From Casuarina equisetifolia (lineage: Eukaryota > Streptophyta > Magnoliopsida > Fagales > Casuarinaceae), in assembly GCA_028551475.1 (NCBI GenBank), contig CM052359.1, positions 11,657,583 through 11,721,582 on the forward strand: a stretch of DNA of 64,000 nucleotides, in the 5' to 3' direction. The position numbers and the translations under genes are program-made. Below, piece after piece: positions 33,958 to 44,188 of this stretch. The notes beneath the pieces were generated by a model. It made no database searches. It worked only from the letters and a program-made list of their open reading frames with translations, and was not told the DNA's origin. The number at the start of each line of letters is the position of its first letter. Positions within the stretch are counted from its first letter, which is position 1.

Positions 33958-33979
33958 TCGAAACCTAGCTCGAATGCCA
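33958..33979 (-). other. primer-binding site of element Q
   Basis: The minus strand reads TGGCATTCGAGCTAGGTTTC. It matches an extended stretch of the initiator Met-tRNA 3' end complement (TGGTATCAGAGCCAGGTTTC) with a few changes and begins three bases from the LTR. Confidence 0.8.
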
Positions 33980-33982
33980 GTT

Positions 33983-34501
33983 TGTTACGCTCTTGCATAA
34001 CAGCTCAGGTCTAAGGATGATTTACTAGGAAGTCACCTCTAAAAAGGTCAGAAAACTTCTTCTTCTTAAACTCCCCTATCATGAAAGAGGAGTATAAGAC
34101 CTAACTTGTAAGTAAGCAAACCTCTAAAGCTTCATTAATTCTTTATCTGTCAATACAAAAGCACCCCATCTCTATGTAGGACCGGGTATCTGACCGCACA
34201 TGCTCTTTTGATTACATGATCGAAGACCAGGACATGGCATACTTCATCCCTTTCCTATGCTTCCTACTTGCACGCTAATTTGCATTTAGTGACTAAGACA
34301 ATATAGATACCAACCGGTCAGAGGTTTGGCTTTCAGACGTTTTCTTCCCACCTACTAGTCAAAAAATTGCATTCACGCTTCTTGGCCTATGCTATGTTTT
34401 CCAACAGCAAGACCAACTAACCTTCTAGTCTAATCAGCTAGACATTCAAAAGTGGGCCCCTGCAACTTGGTCATCATCCACTTGGGAGTGGATCTGTAAC
34501 A
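33983..34501 (-). repeat. 5' LTR of element Q
   Basis: It starts TGTTACGCTCTTGCATAACA and ends GGATCTGTAACA. It aligns along its whole length with 27236-27755; differences are mostly transitions. Confidence 0.9.
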
Positions 34502-34506
34502 CAATC

Positions 34507-34931
34507 CCAAAAATTTCTATCCAAATCATCTATGGGCCAACAACGTCAACCACTATAAAGTGACTACGCAAGGTAGGGTGGAAAGACCAACAGGTGACAA
34601 TTTTGGTGGATTTAGGGAACATGCATAATTTTATCCACCCCCTAATGGTAAAGCAGATTGGGTTACCGATCAACAGGAAGGTGAAATTTGATGTGAACAT
34701 GGTAAATAGGGAGACAATACCCTGTGAGGGATGATGTAGAAATGCTGCAATGGGCAGTAATGTATATTGATTTCTTCTGGTTATCAGTTATGGAGACTGA
34801 TGTAGTTTTGAGAATCTAGTGGCTGGAAACTTTCCAAGAGATATAGTAGGATTTTGCTAACCTCTTAATGACCTTTGAAGTAGATGGGAAGAATGTCAAA
34901 TTGCAAGCAATGAAGCTTGAAGGAGGAGGGA
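34507..34931 (+). pseudogene. gypsy protease of element P
   Basis: The frame continues from P's Gag after element Q: PKISIQIIYG, then VTILVDLGNMHNFIHPLMVK, where the catalytic D-S-G reads D-L-G, then GLPINRKVKFDVNMVNRETI and PCEG. A later segment resembles the spacer before RT. It runs straight into the purine-rich GGAGGAGGGA at 34922-34931 and the 3' LTR, leaving no room for RT or integrase. Confidence 0.8.
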
Positions 34932-34932
34932 T

Positions 34933-35772
34933 TGTCACGTGCACCCAATCAAAGGGGAACACCATGTCAAAAGGCAAGAATAGGTAGAACAAGTCAAAAA
35001 AATCAAAAGACCTCAACAACTAGGAAAAAGATTTTGATTTTAATGATTAAAAGTGTGATACATAGTCATGCATGTCTGTTTAGGTTGCTAACATGATTAT
35101 ATGTTTATTAGACAATTTGTTAGTTCCTAAAGGCATGGTCACTACAAAATATCATACTAGTTATATATAAATATCACCTTGGAATTCAATAAATCTGACA
35201 TGCTATGGAAGCATTATATTGGTGTTCTACACAAAGGTGTTCATCTTTTAAAGGTTTATATCTCAAGGCCTTTTTTAATTTCTAAGAGATTGAAGGCTTT
35301 TCTTTGGTTACAAAGACTTTCCATTGTAAGAAAGTCTAAAAGGTTCAACTTTTGGGCTGAATCAAATTGTTCTGCTCAACCTCAAAGGCTTATCACCAAA
35401 TCAGTCACGTTTGCACATGAATGCCTTTTAAAAGATAAACTTCAAACACCAATATAATGCTTCTAAAGCTTGTGAGATTTATCAAATTTCAAGATGATAT
35501 TTACGTACGATTGGCCTGATATTTATAATAACCAAACTTGTAAGAACTAACAATTTTTTCTTCAAAATTTTATATAATTTTGTTAGCAACTTAAAAAAAT
35601 TGCCTAACTATGTATGTCACTTTTAAACATTTATAGCAAAATCCTCTTCTAACCGCTGTCCAAGTTGTTGGCTTTTTTTTTTTTTTTTTTCACTTGTTCA
35701 TCCTTTTGCTGCCTTTTAACGTGGTCTTCCTGCCTTTGGGTGTGGTCTTCCCCCTTCGAGGTGCACGTAAAA
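34933..35772 (+). repeat. 3' LTR of element P, palindromic
   Basis: It starts TGTCACGTGCACCC and ends GAGGTGCACGTAAAA. The left arm (34933-35254) and right arm (about 35424-35772) are inverted copies: the reverse complement of the left arm contains AACACCAATATAATGCTTCC, matching AACACCAATATAATGCTTCT on the right, and both tips read toward GTGCAC. The central loop is about 170 bases. Arms have diverged by substitutions and small indels. The 5' LTR keeps only the left arm and loop. Confidence 0.8.
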
Positions 35773-38435
35773 CTGTGGCCATATCTCAGACTACCAGGTA
35801 TTATCAAATCCTAGCCTAATGGGTACTACATCTCAGACTTTCACTTGCAAAATTTAAAGAGTTGTGTTCATCATAAATACGATATTTCCAGCTTCAGGTT
35901 GATTTTCTCATGAGTAAATGACTTGCCACCATCGTTTCAAAAAATCTGTACAATCCCTACTCTCTTACCCATTATTAATGGCAACAACTACCAGTTCTGG
36001 ATGCCATTTCTTTGATCACAAGAGAGCTTCCCGAGTTTCTGACGTGATCAATCTTGGCTTGATATGTTTGGCCGTTGCTTTTATTCCCCCAAACTTATGA
36101 TGTAGCAGAGCAACGGTTTCCGGTAGGTCAAATAGAGTTATTAAGATGAAGTAAGAATGGTGCACCATTGACTTGCGGATTCAATTGTGGTTTGAATGGA
36201 AGGAATAGGTCGCAGGTGAGGATCTCCCAACTAACATGTTTAGGAGAAAAAGCCACAAGGAAGAGTAAAGGAGCATTTGAAGTTTTACAGTTTTACAAAG
36301 AGTGGGAACAAGCGGTGACATTTTGCTGGATTCCAACATGAGTAGATTTCTTTATGGTCTTCAAAAAAACATTAATGAGAAGGCTCCTAGAAAGAAGTCT
36401 CTGAATCAAAACACTGACCTCAAAGTAACTGGATTTTGTTAATATGAAAATAATAACAAATAGGTCCTCACAACAGGTACATGTTCAAGCATCATTGACC
36501 AACTCCTTATAAGTTTCGATTCCTTCAAGATAAAAACCACTGTTGGAAGGGCCTATCGAGCCTGCTTTCCTCGATGAAAAGCCCACAGAAGGGCCTAAGC
36601 ACAACAAGCCTAGCCAAGGAACTTACTTGAGAAGGGAGAGTTTGAATTGGGTTTGATATTCTTATAATTTTTCTTGTAAGTTCTTTTATATTTAGTTTTA
36701 TTTTATCTTGAGAATCTCACCAAAAACAAAAATAAGGATTTCAGCCACATGAATTAACAAATTTTAATTTAAACCACAAGAGAAATGTCTTTTGGAATTT
36801 TAAAACTGTGAAACATCAATTTTTGTTATAATCCCTTATCTTCCTCCTTTTCTTTTTTTGGCTTTGTAAAAAATAACGGGGTTTAAAATTTTTAATCAAA
36901 TAATTGTTATCTTGGACAAATCATTATATCAAACAACCTGATAATCATTATTATGTTTTTTCAATGGTTGATTTTTTCTTTGTTTTGGTCATTAATAAGC
37001 TTTAAATATTGCCCCAGTTATTTAGTGAGTGGCAAGGTACTCACCCACCTGTAGACAGAGGCTTATCAATTGGCATCCAAGCAATTCAGTTTCAGTTAAC
37101 AACCAGAAAGCTCAAGGCAACTTCCAAGGGGAAAGACAGAGCATCAACGACCTAAAAAATAACTGTGTTACATGTGTTAAATTGTTTATCTTTTCATTGT
37201 GATGCAATAAGTTAATTAGAGTTCCAATTTTATGAGAACTTTATAAATACAAAACCTCCACTTTGGAATGTTCACCTTTTGAAATACACAAATTTCTTTC
37301 TTTCTATCTTGCATTGTCTTTACCACCAACACATAAAAGGCATAAGTGAGTTATCTTGGCTACTATAACAGGAGGAACCTATTGGCAAAACAAAAGAATA
37401 AGATGACGATAGGCAATCTCGCCCCTATCTCTTTAAAGGATAGGATGACCCACAGTATCAAAGGGGGGCTAAATAATAAAACAAGATGATGGAATGATTT
37501 TAACCCTTTATTAAGAGTTAAGACAATCGTTTCACACTCTTTTTACCACTAACAATTTGAATCAATAGGATGTCTCGATTCATATCTTATAGCCTAGTAG
37601 GTCGCTGCCTACCATCTCTCAGTACAAATCGGTAAGATATAACTTATGCCTGCCTCCTCCAATTGTTCATGTGGATAGATGGCAGCCATACCCTTCTACG
37701 GATTGTTGGGTGATCACTTTTCTTCTTTCGCCAACATCATAATCTATTTTTTCAATTTTTAATTTGTTCTTCTAACATTTGTCAAATTAAAGCAATACTT
37801 GAAAGGACCTTACATCTATAAGTCACAATTTTCTGCATGAAAATCCAAATGTAAGAAATGGTTTAATCAATTTTAAAATTGTAAGATTGATTATTATAAA
37901 ATTTGAATCTATAGTCCTCTATTTTCTCCTAAATTATAGAACGATATTAAAATAGAAAGGAGTGGTTGGGTTATAAATTTAATATTTCCTTTGAGTCCTC
38001 TCTTATATTTATCTTCAAGACATTGTATTTTTCTTATGTGGGAGATTAAAGTATGGCTTAGGACAAAAAAAGAACACTTAAAAAATAAATTTTGCTGAGA
38101 ATTGAAATCCACTCTTGGACTAGTTTAACCACTCATTTTGTAGTTTATTCAACCATTTTGATACCCAGCTCCTGCTATAATAACTGATTAAAAAATCTCA
38201 ATAATTAGGAGTCATCAAATCAAATGCGCCCTTAGGTCAAATCCTGTACCCAAAAACCAGATGGAAGATTCAAAACTGTGCGTCACATTCTGTTTGCATC
38301 ATGTTCTGTGTCAATGATCTCACAGTCAAATTTTTACTACCCATAAGCACAGAAGAAAAGGATCAATTCTATTTATAACATGATAATATGGAAGAAAAAT
38401 CTTTCAGAGGATGACTGGCTGGACAAGGCACTTGC
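35773..38435. other. intergenic, with weak retrotransposon traces
   Basis: A copia Gag-like start is visible near 35960-36020 (PIINGNNYQFWMPF in one frame, then a stop). Bases 37060-37330 (for example TTTATGAGAACTTTATAAAT) look like LTR promoter sequence, but no pair is seen. The rest is AT-rich and unassigned. Confidence 0.4.
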
Positions 38436-39373
38436 ATGTTCTATTCTGACATCTGTATTGACGAAACTCTATATTTAACAGTAGCAATCCAAAATCAAAT
38501 AATGGTGATTAGCTTGCATTCGTTTTTTATAGCAAATATAAGTGCCTACCCTAGTGATGTCGTGTCGTTTGATGCACGATGTGGATGCAATATTGGACCA
38601 TTAAAAAAAGATTGCTTGAAGCAAAAGTTGTGGAATTGCCTAATAAATTGGTCAAAGATCAACATTTTATGGGATTGCCAATTATCGCCACCCAACTGTC
38701 GGAGTCTTTGTCATTTGAATGTGAACAAACGACATTGCATCATAAGCAGTAAATTAACTTCATCGAGAATCCCAAGTTTCATCCAACTCAATAGAAAGGT
38801 CGATTCAGACATTGACAAGAGCAAATATCTCTGTTTGTAGGTAAAGTTCTAAAACTTTCAGAAATCTTAGAGCTGCAGTGTGCAGGGCACGACCATGAAC
38901 GACCATAAATTTTCCATCAGTCCATGTGCTTTTCCTTTTTCTCTCCTTTTTTTTTTTTAAAGTCGGTTGGGTGCGACCTCATTCTTCAAGCCAAACTGCA
39001 GGGGTTAGAATATGAATGGACTCATTCTCGCATTATGCAATTGGATAAGCGAGTCATTAAAAAACGCTTCGATGACAGAAATTATTAGTTAACAAAAGTT
39101 TCGTTTATTGTGTCAAATCGCGAGGTCATTTCGTCGGATATCAGCTGGTATCCTCATTATTTAATACGGAAATGTGGAAGCTAGAAGTACATCACCATGA
39201 GAGACAACTGCGACAGCTTAACAGTGATTTTGACCAACTCAAACCAAGATATACTTTAAATTCAAACCTAAAGTTAGAGAACCTCCTAATGTTTAAACCA
39301 GACGGAAAACCTCTAGCCAGCTAGCATTTCTTCCCATTTTCTTCCTCATAGTTTGTTCTTCTCTGTTTCTAGT
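38436..39373. promoter_or_regulatory. upstream region of SWEET gene B
   Basis: It holds the 5' flank of SWEET B. A 134-codon open frame (38436-38840) has no recognised domain and no supporting context. A poly-T run occurs at 38948-38958. No specific promoter element can be assigned. Confidence 0.35.
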
Positions 39374-41638
39374 ATGGCTAGCCTGAGTTTCTTTGTAGGA
39401 GTTATAGGTAATAACAACTTCCTTCTCCAATATTCTCCAGTGGATGATTAGAGTTCTAAATTCATACTAAGAGGCTAAAGGTTTTCTGTTCATTTTCGTT
39501 TCAGGCAACATCATATCTGTGTTATTCTTTCTTTCTCCCTTGTAAGTACGCTCATCTAAGTTTCTATATCAATGTTTAGAATTTTTCTTTCTGGTATCAA
39601 AGGTCGGGTTGTCACTTCTGCAGAGGAACATTCTGGGGAATTGTTAAGCGTCGATCAACAGAAGAATTTGAAAGCCTTCCTTATATTTGCACATTTCTGA
39701 ACTCAGCATTGTGGACTTACTATGGAGTTATAAAGCCTGGAGGCCTGCTTGTGGCAACTGTTAACGGTTTCGGTGTTATTGTGGAGATCGTTTACATTAC
39801 ATTATTCCTTGTATTTGCACCTCCAAGGTTGAGGGTTAGTTCCTCCTCCTCATCATCATTTCTCTTATCATCATAAACCAGATTCCTATGGTATTCATCC
39901 GCTGTAACATCCTTCCAGGCGAAGACTGCCACACTCGTTGCACTTTTGGATGTCGGTTTTCTTGCAGGAGCCATTTTGATTACTCGTTTTATGTTGCACG
40001 GAGATACACGGATCGACGTCGTAGGACTCCTCAGTGCAGGCCTAAACATAATCATGTATAGTTCACCTCTGTCGGCTATGGTAAGGAACTCAATAGGATA
40101 AAGCATAAGTTTTGTCTATCTATCCCACTTTCTAAAACATCATTCTATAGAGCTATTTACAAAATAATGGATACCCCTAATTCTTGAGTTAATTTTTAAA
40201 TTGAATAATAAGTTTCTTAATTTCTTAAAATGATATTGGAACCTAGACTTTTTCAGCACCCTTATGGATAAAACTAAATCTTAAGTCTACTATAGTGTAC
40301 CATGATAGTTTGCTAATTGTTCATTATAGTAAGGAGACTGATTATGGTGTGTGGTATCTATTACACATTACAAAGATATGGATCAATAGAGCTATTTATG
40401 AAATAATGAGTACTAACCTTTGAGTTAGATAATAAACTTCCTAATCTCTTAAGATTAATAATATAGAAAGTATTAAGTTTTGTGTTGCTCACGTTTTTGA
40501 CTTAATGACTAACCAAAACAAAAAATATCATATGATATAAGGATTCTTCTTCTGCTGCTTTGTTAAGTACCTTAGAGGCACTGACTTTACGGGTAATTTT
40601 TAACGTGAGCAACCCTAAAATGATGGAAGACTTGTCCCCCAACTTCCAGTTGCTTGGTTGTGAAAATACCTTACTGAATTATTGATGCATTTTTATAAAT
40701 TGCAATGTGTAGAAAACGGTGGTGACAACTAAAAGCGTAGAGTACATGCCCTTTTTTCTCTCCTTCTTCGTTTTCTTGAATGGAGGGGTTTGGACTTTCT
40801 ATGCCGTCCTTGTGGAAGATTTCTTCGTCGGAGTAAGTCCCCACTCTTCTGACCACCATAATCATTATCTTGGATACGGGATTTGTGACTCCAGCATATC
40901 TATATTGTTATAAACTACAGATGTATTTCCAATCAAGCATGCGTTTGTATTTCAGCTCTACACGTTATTCTTAGCTAGAACGAATGGTTGAACAAATCTC
41001 CTGTTCATCCAGTAGATGTGGCGTCACATGGAAGGGAGGAGGATTATATACTATTATGAACCTTTCGTTAGATTTGGGCACAGTAAGTAAAATAACTTAA
41101 TCACAGACGTTATTGATTAACGTAATGTCAGTAAGCTTGCGAATATTTTGGATAAGGTGATGTCTCAAGACATCGTATCAAAATTATCTAATTGTTTACT
41201 CCTGAATTCACAACTCAAGGGGTCCTTGTTCTGATCACAATAAGCCTTATACAAGGATAGAACTAACAAGTGATAACGATTCCCGAATTTTCTGTTTGAA
41301 TCGTGGGATTTTTAATTTTCTAGTTTTGAGTAGTTTTCACTCCTAAGAAATAGGATGGGATGAAGACAAATGGTTTTACTTTTGAAAGCAGCTTGATCTA
41401 ATTTAAGCCAAGGTTGTTGGTGTAATTAATCTAACAGCTATTCCAAGAAAGGGTTTGGAGCAAATTAAAGGCGAAGTTCTTGCAGGTACCAAATGGAGCT
41501 GGGTTACTTTTGGGAGTAGCTCAACTGGTGTTATATGCAATATACATGAACCCCAAGTCGTCCGAGAAAACCATCGAAGCCTTGGAGGATCAATCGCAAC
41601 AAGATCCGCTTCTCCCTGCCTTCAGTCCTTCGGTTTAG
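39374..41638 (+). CDS. SWEET sugar transporter B (SWEET16/17 clade), 6 exons
   Basis: The predicted protein has 238 residues, normal for a SWEET. Exons: 39374-39407, 39505-39541, 39624-39834, 39919-40080, 40713-40832, 41486-41638, all GT...AG. It starts MASLSFFVGVIGNIISVLFF, typical of SWEET16/17, and carries [75 protein letters not shown] and VPNGAGLLLGVAQLVLYAIY. The hinge prolines and helix Asn residues are kept. The C-terminal tail ends DPLLPAFSPSV. It should export or import sugars, most likely at the tonoplast. Exons 1-5 match gene A in length, so A and B arose by tandem duplication; introns 4 and 5 are longer here (632 and 653 bp). The function and membrane are inferred from the family. 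Confidence 0.93.
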
Positions 41639-42551
41639 AGCTCTAGTGGCACTAGCTGTGGAGAAAAGAAAACAGGAGATTGAAGTTGAGGAACCTGCAA
41701 TTTCATTTATGTGTCCTTTCTTTTCTGTACAAACACAGAAAGTGATACGTTAAATGAAGAGACAATTGTCAGAGATTATGAAGGTGCAACACAAGGAAAA
41801 ACATATGGTGAATTCTTGCATAAAGGGAGTTAACTTTTTGTGCTTAAATTCCAGCGTACCCCGGAAGCTCTGTGACTAAGTCTTCATCTCCTATTCGTTC
41901 TTACGACCAAAACAAATATCATTGGAAGTTAAACAACCTACAAGCAGGTCAGTGAAAAGAATTAATATGGTCAAGAAAACTTGGCTCAGTTGAAACTAAG
42001 ATAGCCAGCGATCAAAAAGTTATACACCAAAATTTTCTACTCCCTTTGTCTATTAAAAAAAACAAGAAATGAATTAAATATGAAAATTCCGAAAAGCAAT
42101 AAATCTATTTGTGAAAATGGGCCCTCAAAAACCTTCCAAGAAAGCCTATAGGTTTTTTGAGAAGACCCAAAACTTTGCCCACGGTAAATGAAGCAAAGAC
42201 CCCAATCGAAAGAGATTTGCTCATTGCCCTTTCTTCTTTGGAAGTTGGGAGGTCGAGTTTACAATGAAATTCCGAGCCGTTCCCAAAAAACAGCTCAAGT
42301 CGGGATTGCTTAAGACTTTGGACCATTTTCAGCCCCATTTGAACCTCTACACAGGTCTAAGCCCAAGCTTGCTAAAGCCTAGCGACCGCAATCTAGAGCC
42401 TTCCTCCAGAATGGGTCTAATCTCTGAACTGTAGAGAGGCCCATTCGGCTGAACAATCGTTCAATTCTCCGCGTACAACTAACTGAAGAGAGATAATATA
42501 GAGAAAGTGAGCAGCAGGAGCGAGAAGCAAAAGGACACACGAGGGAAAGAG
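41639..42551. promoter_or_regulatory. SWEET B 3' flank and DUF538 gene upstream region
   Basis: A 77-codon minus-strand frame (42338-42105) is unrecognised and probably chance. The last bases before 42552 are the DUF538 5' leader; an upstream in-frame ATG exists at 42507. Confidence 0.35.
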
Positions 42552-43076
42552 ATGGGTTCCTTCTTCTCCCAGAGAGTCTACCTTCAACTTACAATTCTAT
42601 GCCTTTTTCTGTTCATTTCCTTGTCTTTCGCATCACAAACAAACCTCACAACCTCCAAGCCTTCCGTCTACGATGTTCTCAAGGACTACAACTTCCCTAT
42701 CGGTCTTCTTCCCAAAGGTGTGGTCGACTATGATCTTGATCCCTCCACTGGGAAGTTCGCTGCGTACTTAGGCGGTAGCTGCAGCTTCTCTCTTGAAGGG
42801 TCCTACGACCTGAAGTATAAGCCCGCGATCAAAGGCTATATATCACACGGCAAGCTCTCGACCTTGGAGGGAGTAAGTGTAAAGCTTTTCTTCTTTTGGG
42901 TTGATATTATCGAAGTCTATAGGAACGGGGACAATCTCGGATTCTCGGTTGGGATAGCAGGTGCGGATTTTCCCCTTGATAACTTTGAAGAGTGCCCTCA
43001 GTGTGGGTGTGGATTGAATTGCCCTGATGGGCAGCCAAAGAAGGTTATGACAAATCCATCTACTTCTTCTATTTGA
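42552..43076 (+). CDS. DUF538 family secreted protein, single exon
   Basis: The frame encodes 174 residues. I chose the ATG at 42552 (MGSFFSQ) because it is followed directly by a hydrophobic stretch (QLTILCLFLFISLSFAS) that fits a cleaved signal peptide; an in-frame ATG at 42507 would add 15 charged residues in front. The mature part has the DUF538 signature: SVYDVLKDYNFPIGLLPKGV near its start, then CSFSLEGSYDLKYKPAIKGY, and VKLFFFWVDIIEVYRNGDNL. It ends with a Cys-rich tail, CPQCGCGLNCPDGQ. DUF538 proteins are plant-specific small beta-rich proteins; some (SVB group) affect trichomes and stress responses, but biochemical function is unsettled. No intron is needed. The gene is intact. Confidence 0.92.
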   Translation: MGSFFSQRVYLQLTILCLFLFISLSFASQTNLTTSKPSVYDVLKDYNFPIGLLPKGVVDYDLDPSTGKFAAYLGGSCSFSLEGSYDLKYKPAIKGYISHGKLSTLEGVSVKLFFFWVDIIEVYRNGDNLGFSVGIAGADFPLDNFEECPQCGCGLNCPDGQPKKVMTNPSTSSI

Positions 43077-44138
43077 GGGAATTGAGAAACAGGATGTTGT
43101 ATTGGGAAATTCGACTTGCGAATATTTGTTTGGTCGAAATTAATTTGAAGTGCGTTCTGCTTATTTTGGTATATTCTTGTCTCTATCTCTAATTTGAATG
43201 AATTATTGCTTCTCTTTGAGGGGTTAGAAAGTTTTTCAATTGATTTGGTTTTGGTTGCTGCCCATTGTTGCCAAAATCAAACATATTTGCGGATTTGGAA
43301 TCGTTTTTACTGCAGTTCGATAATGTCTGTATTTGCGTAATTGTGCAATTTCTTTCCTTTCTGTGTTCATACAGATGGGAAAGAAAATCTGCGTTGTTCA
43401 GTTGATCCTAGAATGATTAAACATGATTTTTTTGCATTTAGTTTACAGTCATGCACTTAAGCTTTTTAAATCTGGGTGGGCTGTTACCACGCATCAAACA
43501 AAATCCTTCATTTAGCTGTGCCCAGTTTAACTCTTTAGCTTAGCTGAGGAGGTGAGATTTGAATTCCGATGATGGACAAGTATGAATCAGAGAGCAAATG
43601 CACTTTTTCTTTTCATGTTAAAACTGAAACCAAAGAAGTATTCAGTTAAACTTAAATTCTGGGTACTTTCCGTTCGTTCTAGTTGTGCATCTCCTAAATA
43701 TTATGATTTAATATTCTGATCAATTTCGATCGCCTGTTTGTTTGTTCGCAGTAGCTTTTTACTCTGTACTATAGCCATTGTTTTCTGCTGATCACCAGCA
43801 GATACCATACACTAAATATAAATTCTGGTTACGATCTGTTTAAATGACTCACCTCTTTTTTCCTGAATGTAAACGAAAATCTGATGGTGATAGGTAATAA
43901 TTGTTTGGTTCGCTTATGTCGACTATGATTCCTTTTCACCGAGCCTCACATATAATTTGCTTCTATCATCTATGGACATTGACACGATGCGGGCTGCCTC
44001 TGGGATTTAATTTGCAGAAACTATTATCACTGGCTTGCTGCATTTGAATTTCTCAGTCTGATATGAGAAATGTACAGAAAAGTGGCGTATTTCTTTGGAA
44101 GCATTTTTCACGTTTAGGTGGAGACACTTCTTTCGTTT

Positions 44139-44150
44139 TCTTTCTTTTTT

Positions 44151-44186
<36 letters not shown>

Positions 44187-44188
44187 TT
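44139..44188. repeat. (TTTC)n microsatellite
   Basis: About twelve near-perfect TTTC units, flanked by more pyrimidine-rich sequence on both sides. Confidence 0.9.

Larger units (their letters stand above)
27236..34501 (-). mobile_element. gypsy (chromovirus-like) element Q, full length, with 5-bp TSD
   Basis: LTRs lie at 27236-27755 and 33983-34501. The flanks are CAATC (27231-27235) and CAATC (34502-34506), a perfect target-site duplication. On the minus strand the order is 5' LTR, primer-binding site (33979-33958), Gag, zinc knuckle and protease, RT, RNase H, integrase, chromodomain-like tail, purine tract (27772-27756) and 3' LTR. RT before integrase is the Ty3/gypsy order. Protease is split by a 1.56-kb solo LTR (31154-32710). 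By eye the LTRs agree at about nine bases in ten. Stops and frameshifts make it inactive. Confidence 0.92.
25898..35772 (+). mobile_element. gypsy element P (Gag and protease only), carrying nested element Q
   Basis: Order on the plus strand: truncated 5' LTR (25898-26326), Gag (26332-27230), element Q inserted at 27236-34501, protease (34507-34931), purine tract, palindromic 3' LTR (34933-35772). Removing Q joins Gag's zinc knuckle to the protease. RT, RNase H and integrase are absent: the protease runs directly into the polypurine tract and LTR. P was therefore an internally deleted, non-autonomous copy when Q landed in it, or lost pol afterwards. No clear target duplication of P was found. 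Confidence 0.8.

Noticed and set aside
38436..38840. 134-codon plus-strand open frame upstream of SWEET B
   Set aside because: No known domain, biased composition and no splice or repeat context; probably chance.
42105..42338. 77-codon minus-strand frame upstream of the DUF538 gene
   Set aside because: No recognisable domain and no flanking exons.
42507..42551. Upstream in-frame ATG for the DUF538 gene
   Set aside because: It would put 15 charged residues in front of a good signal peptide; the ATG at 42552 fits better.
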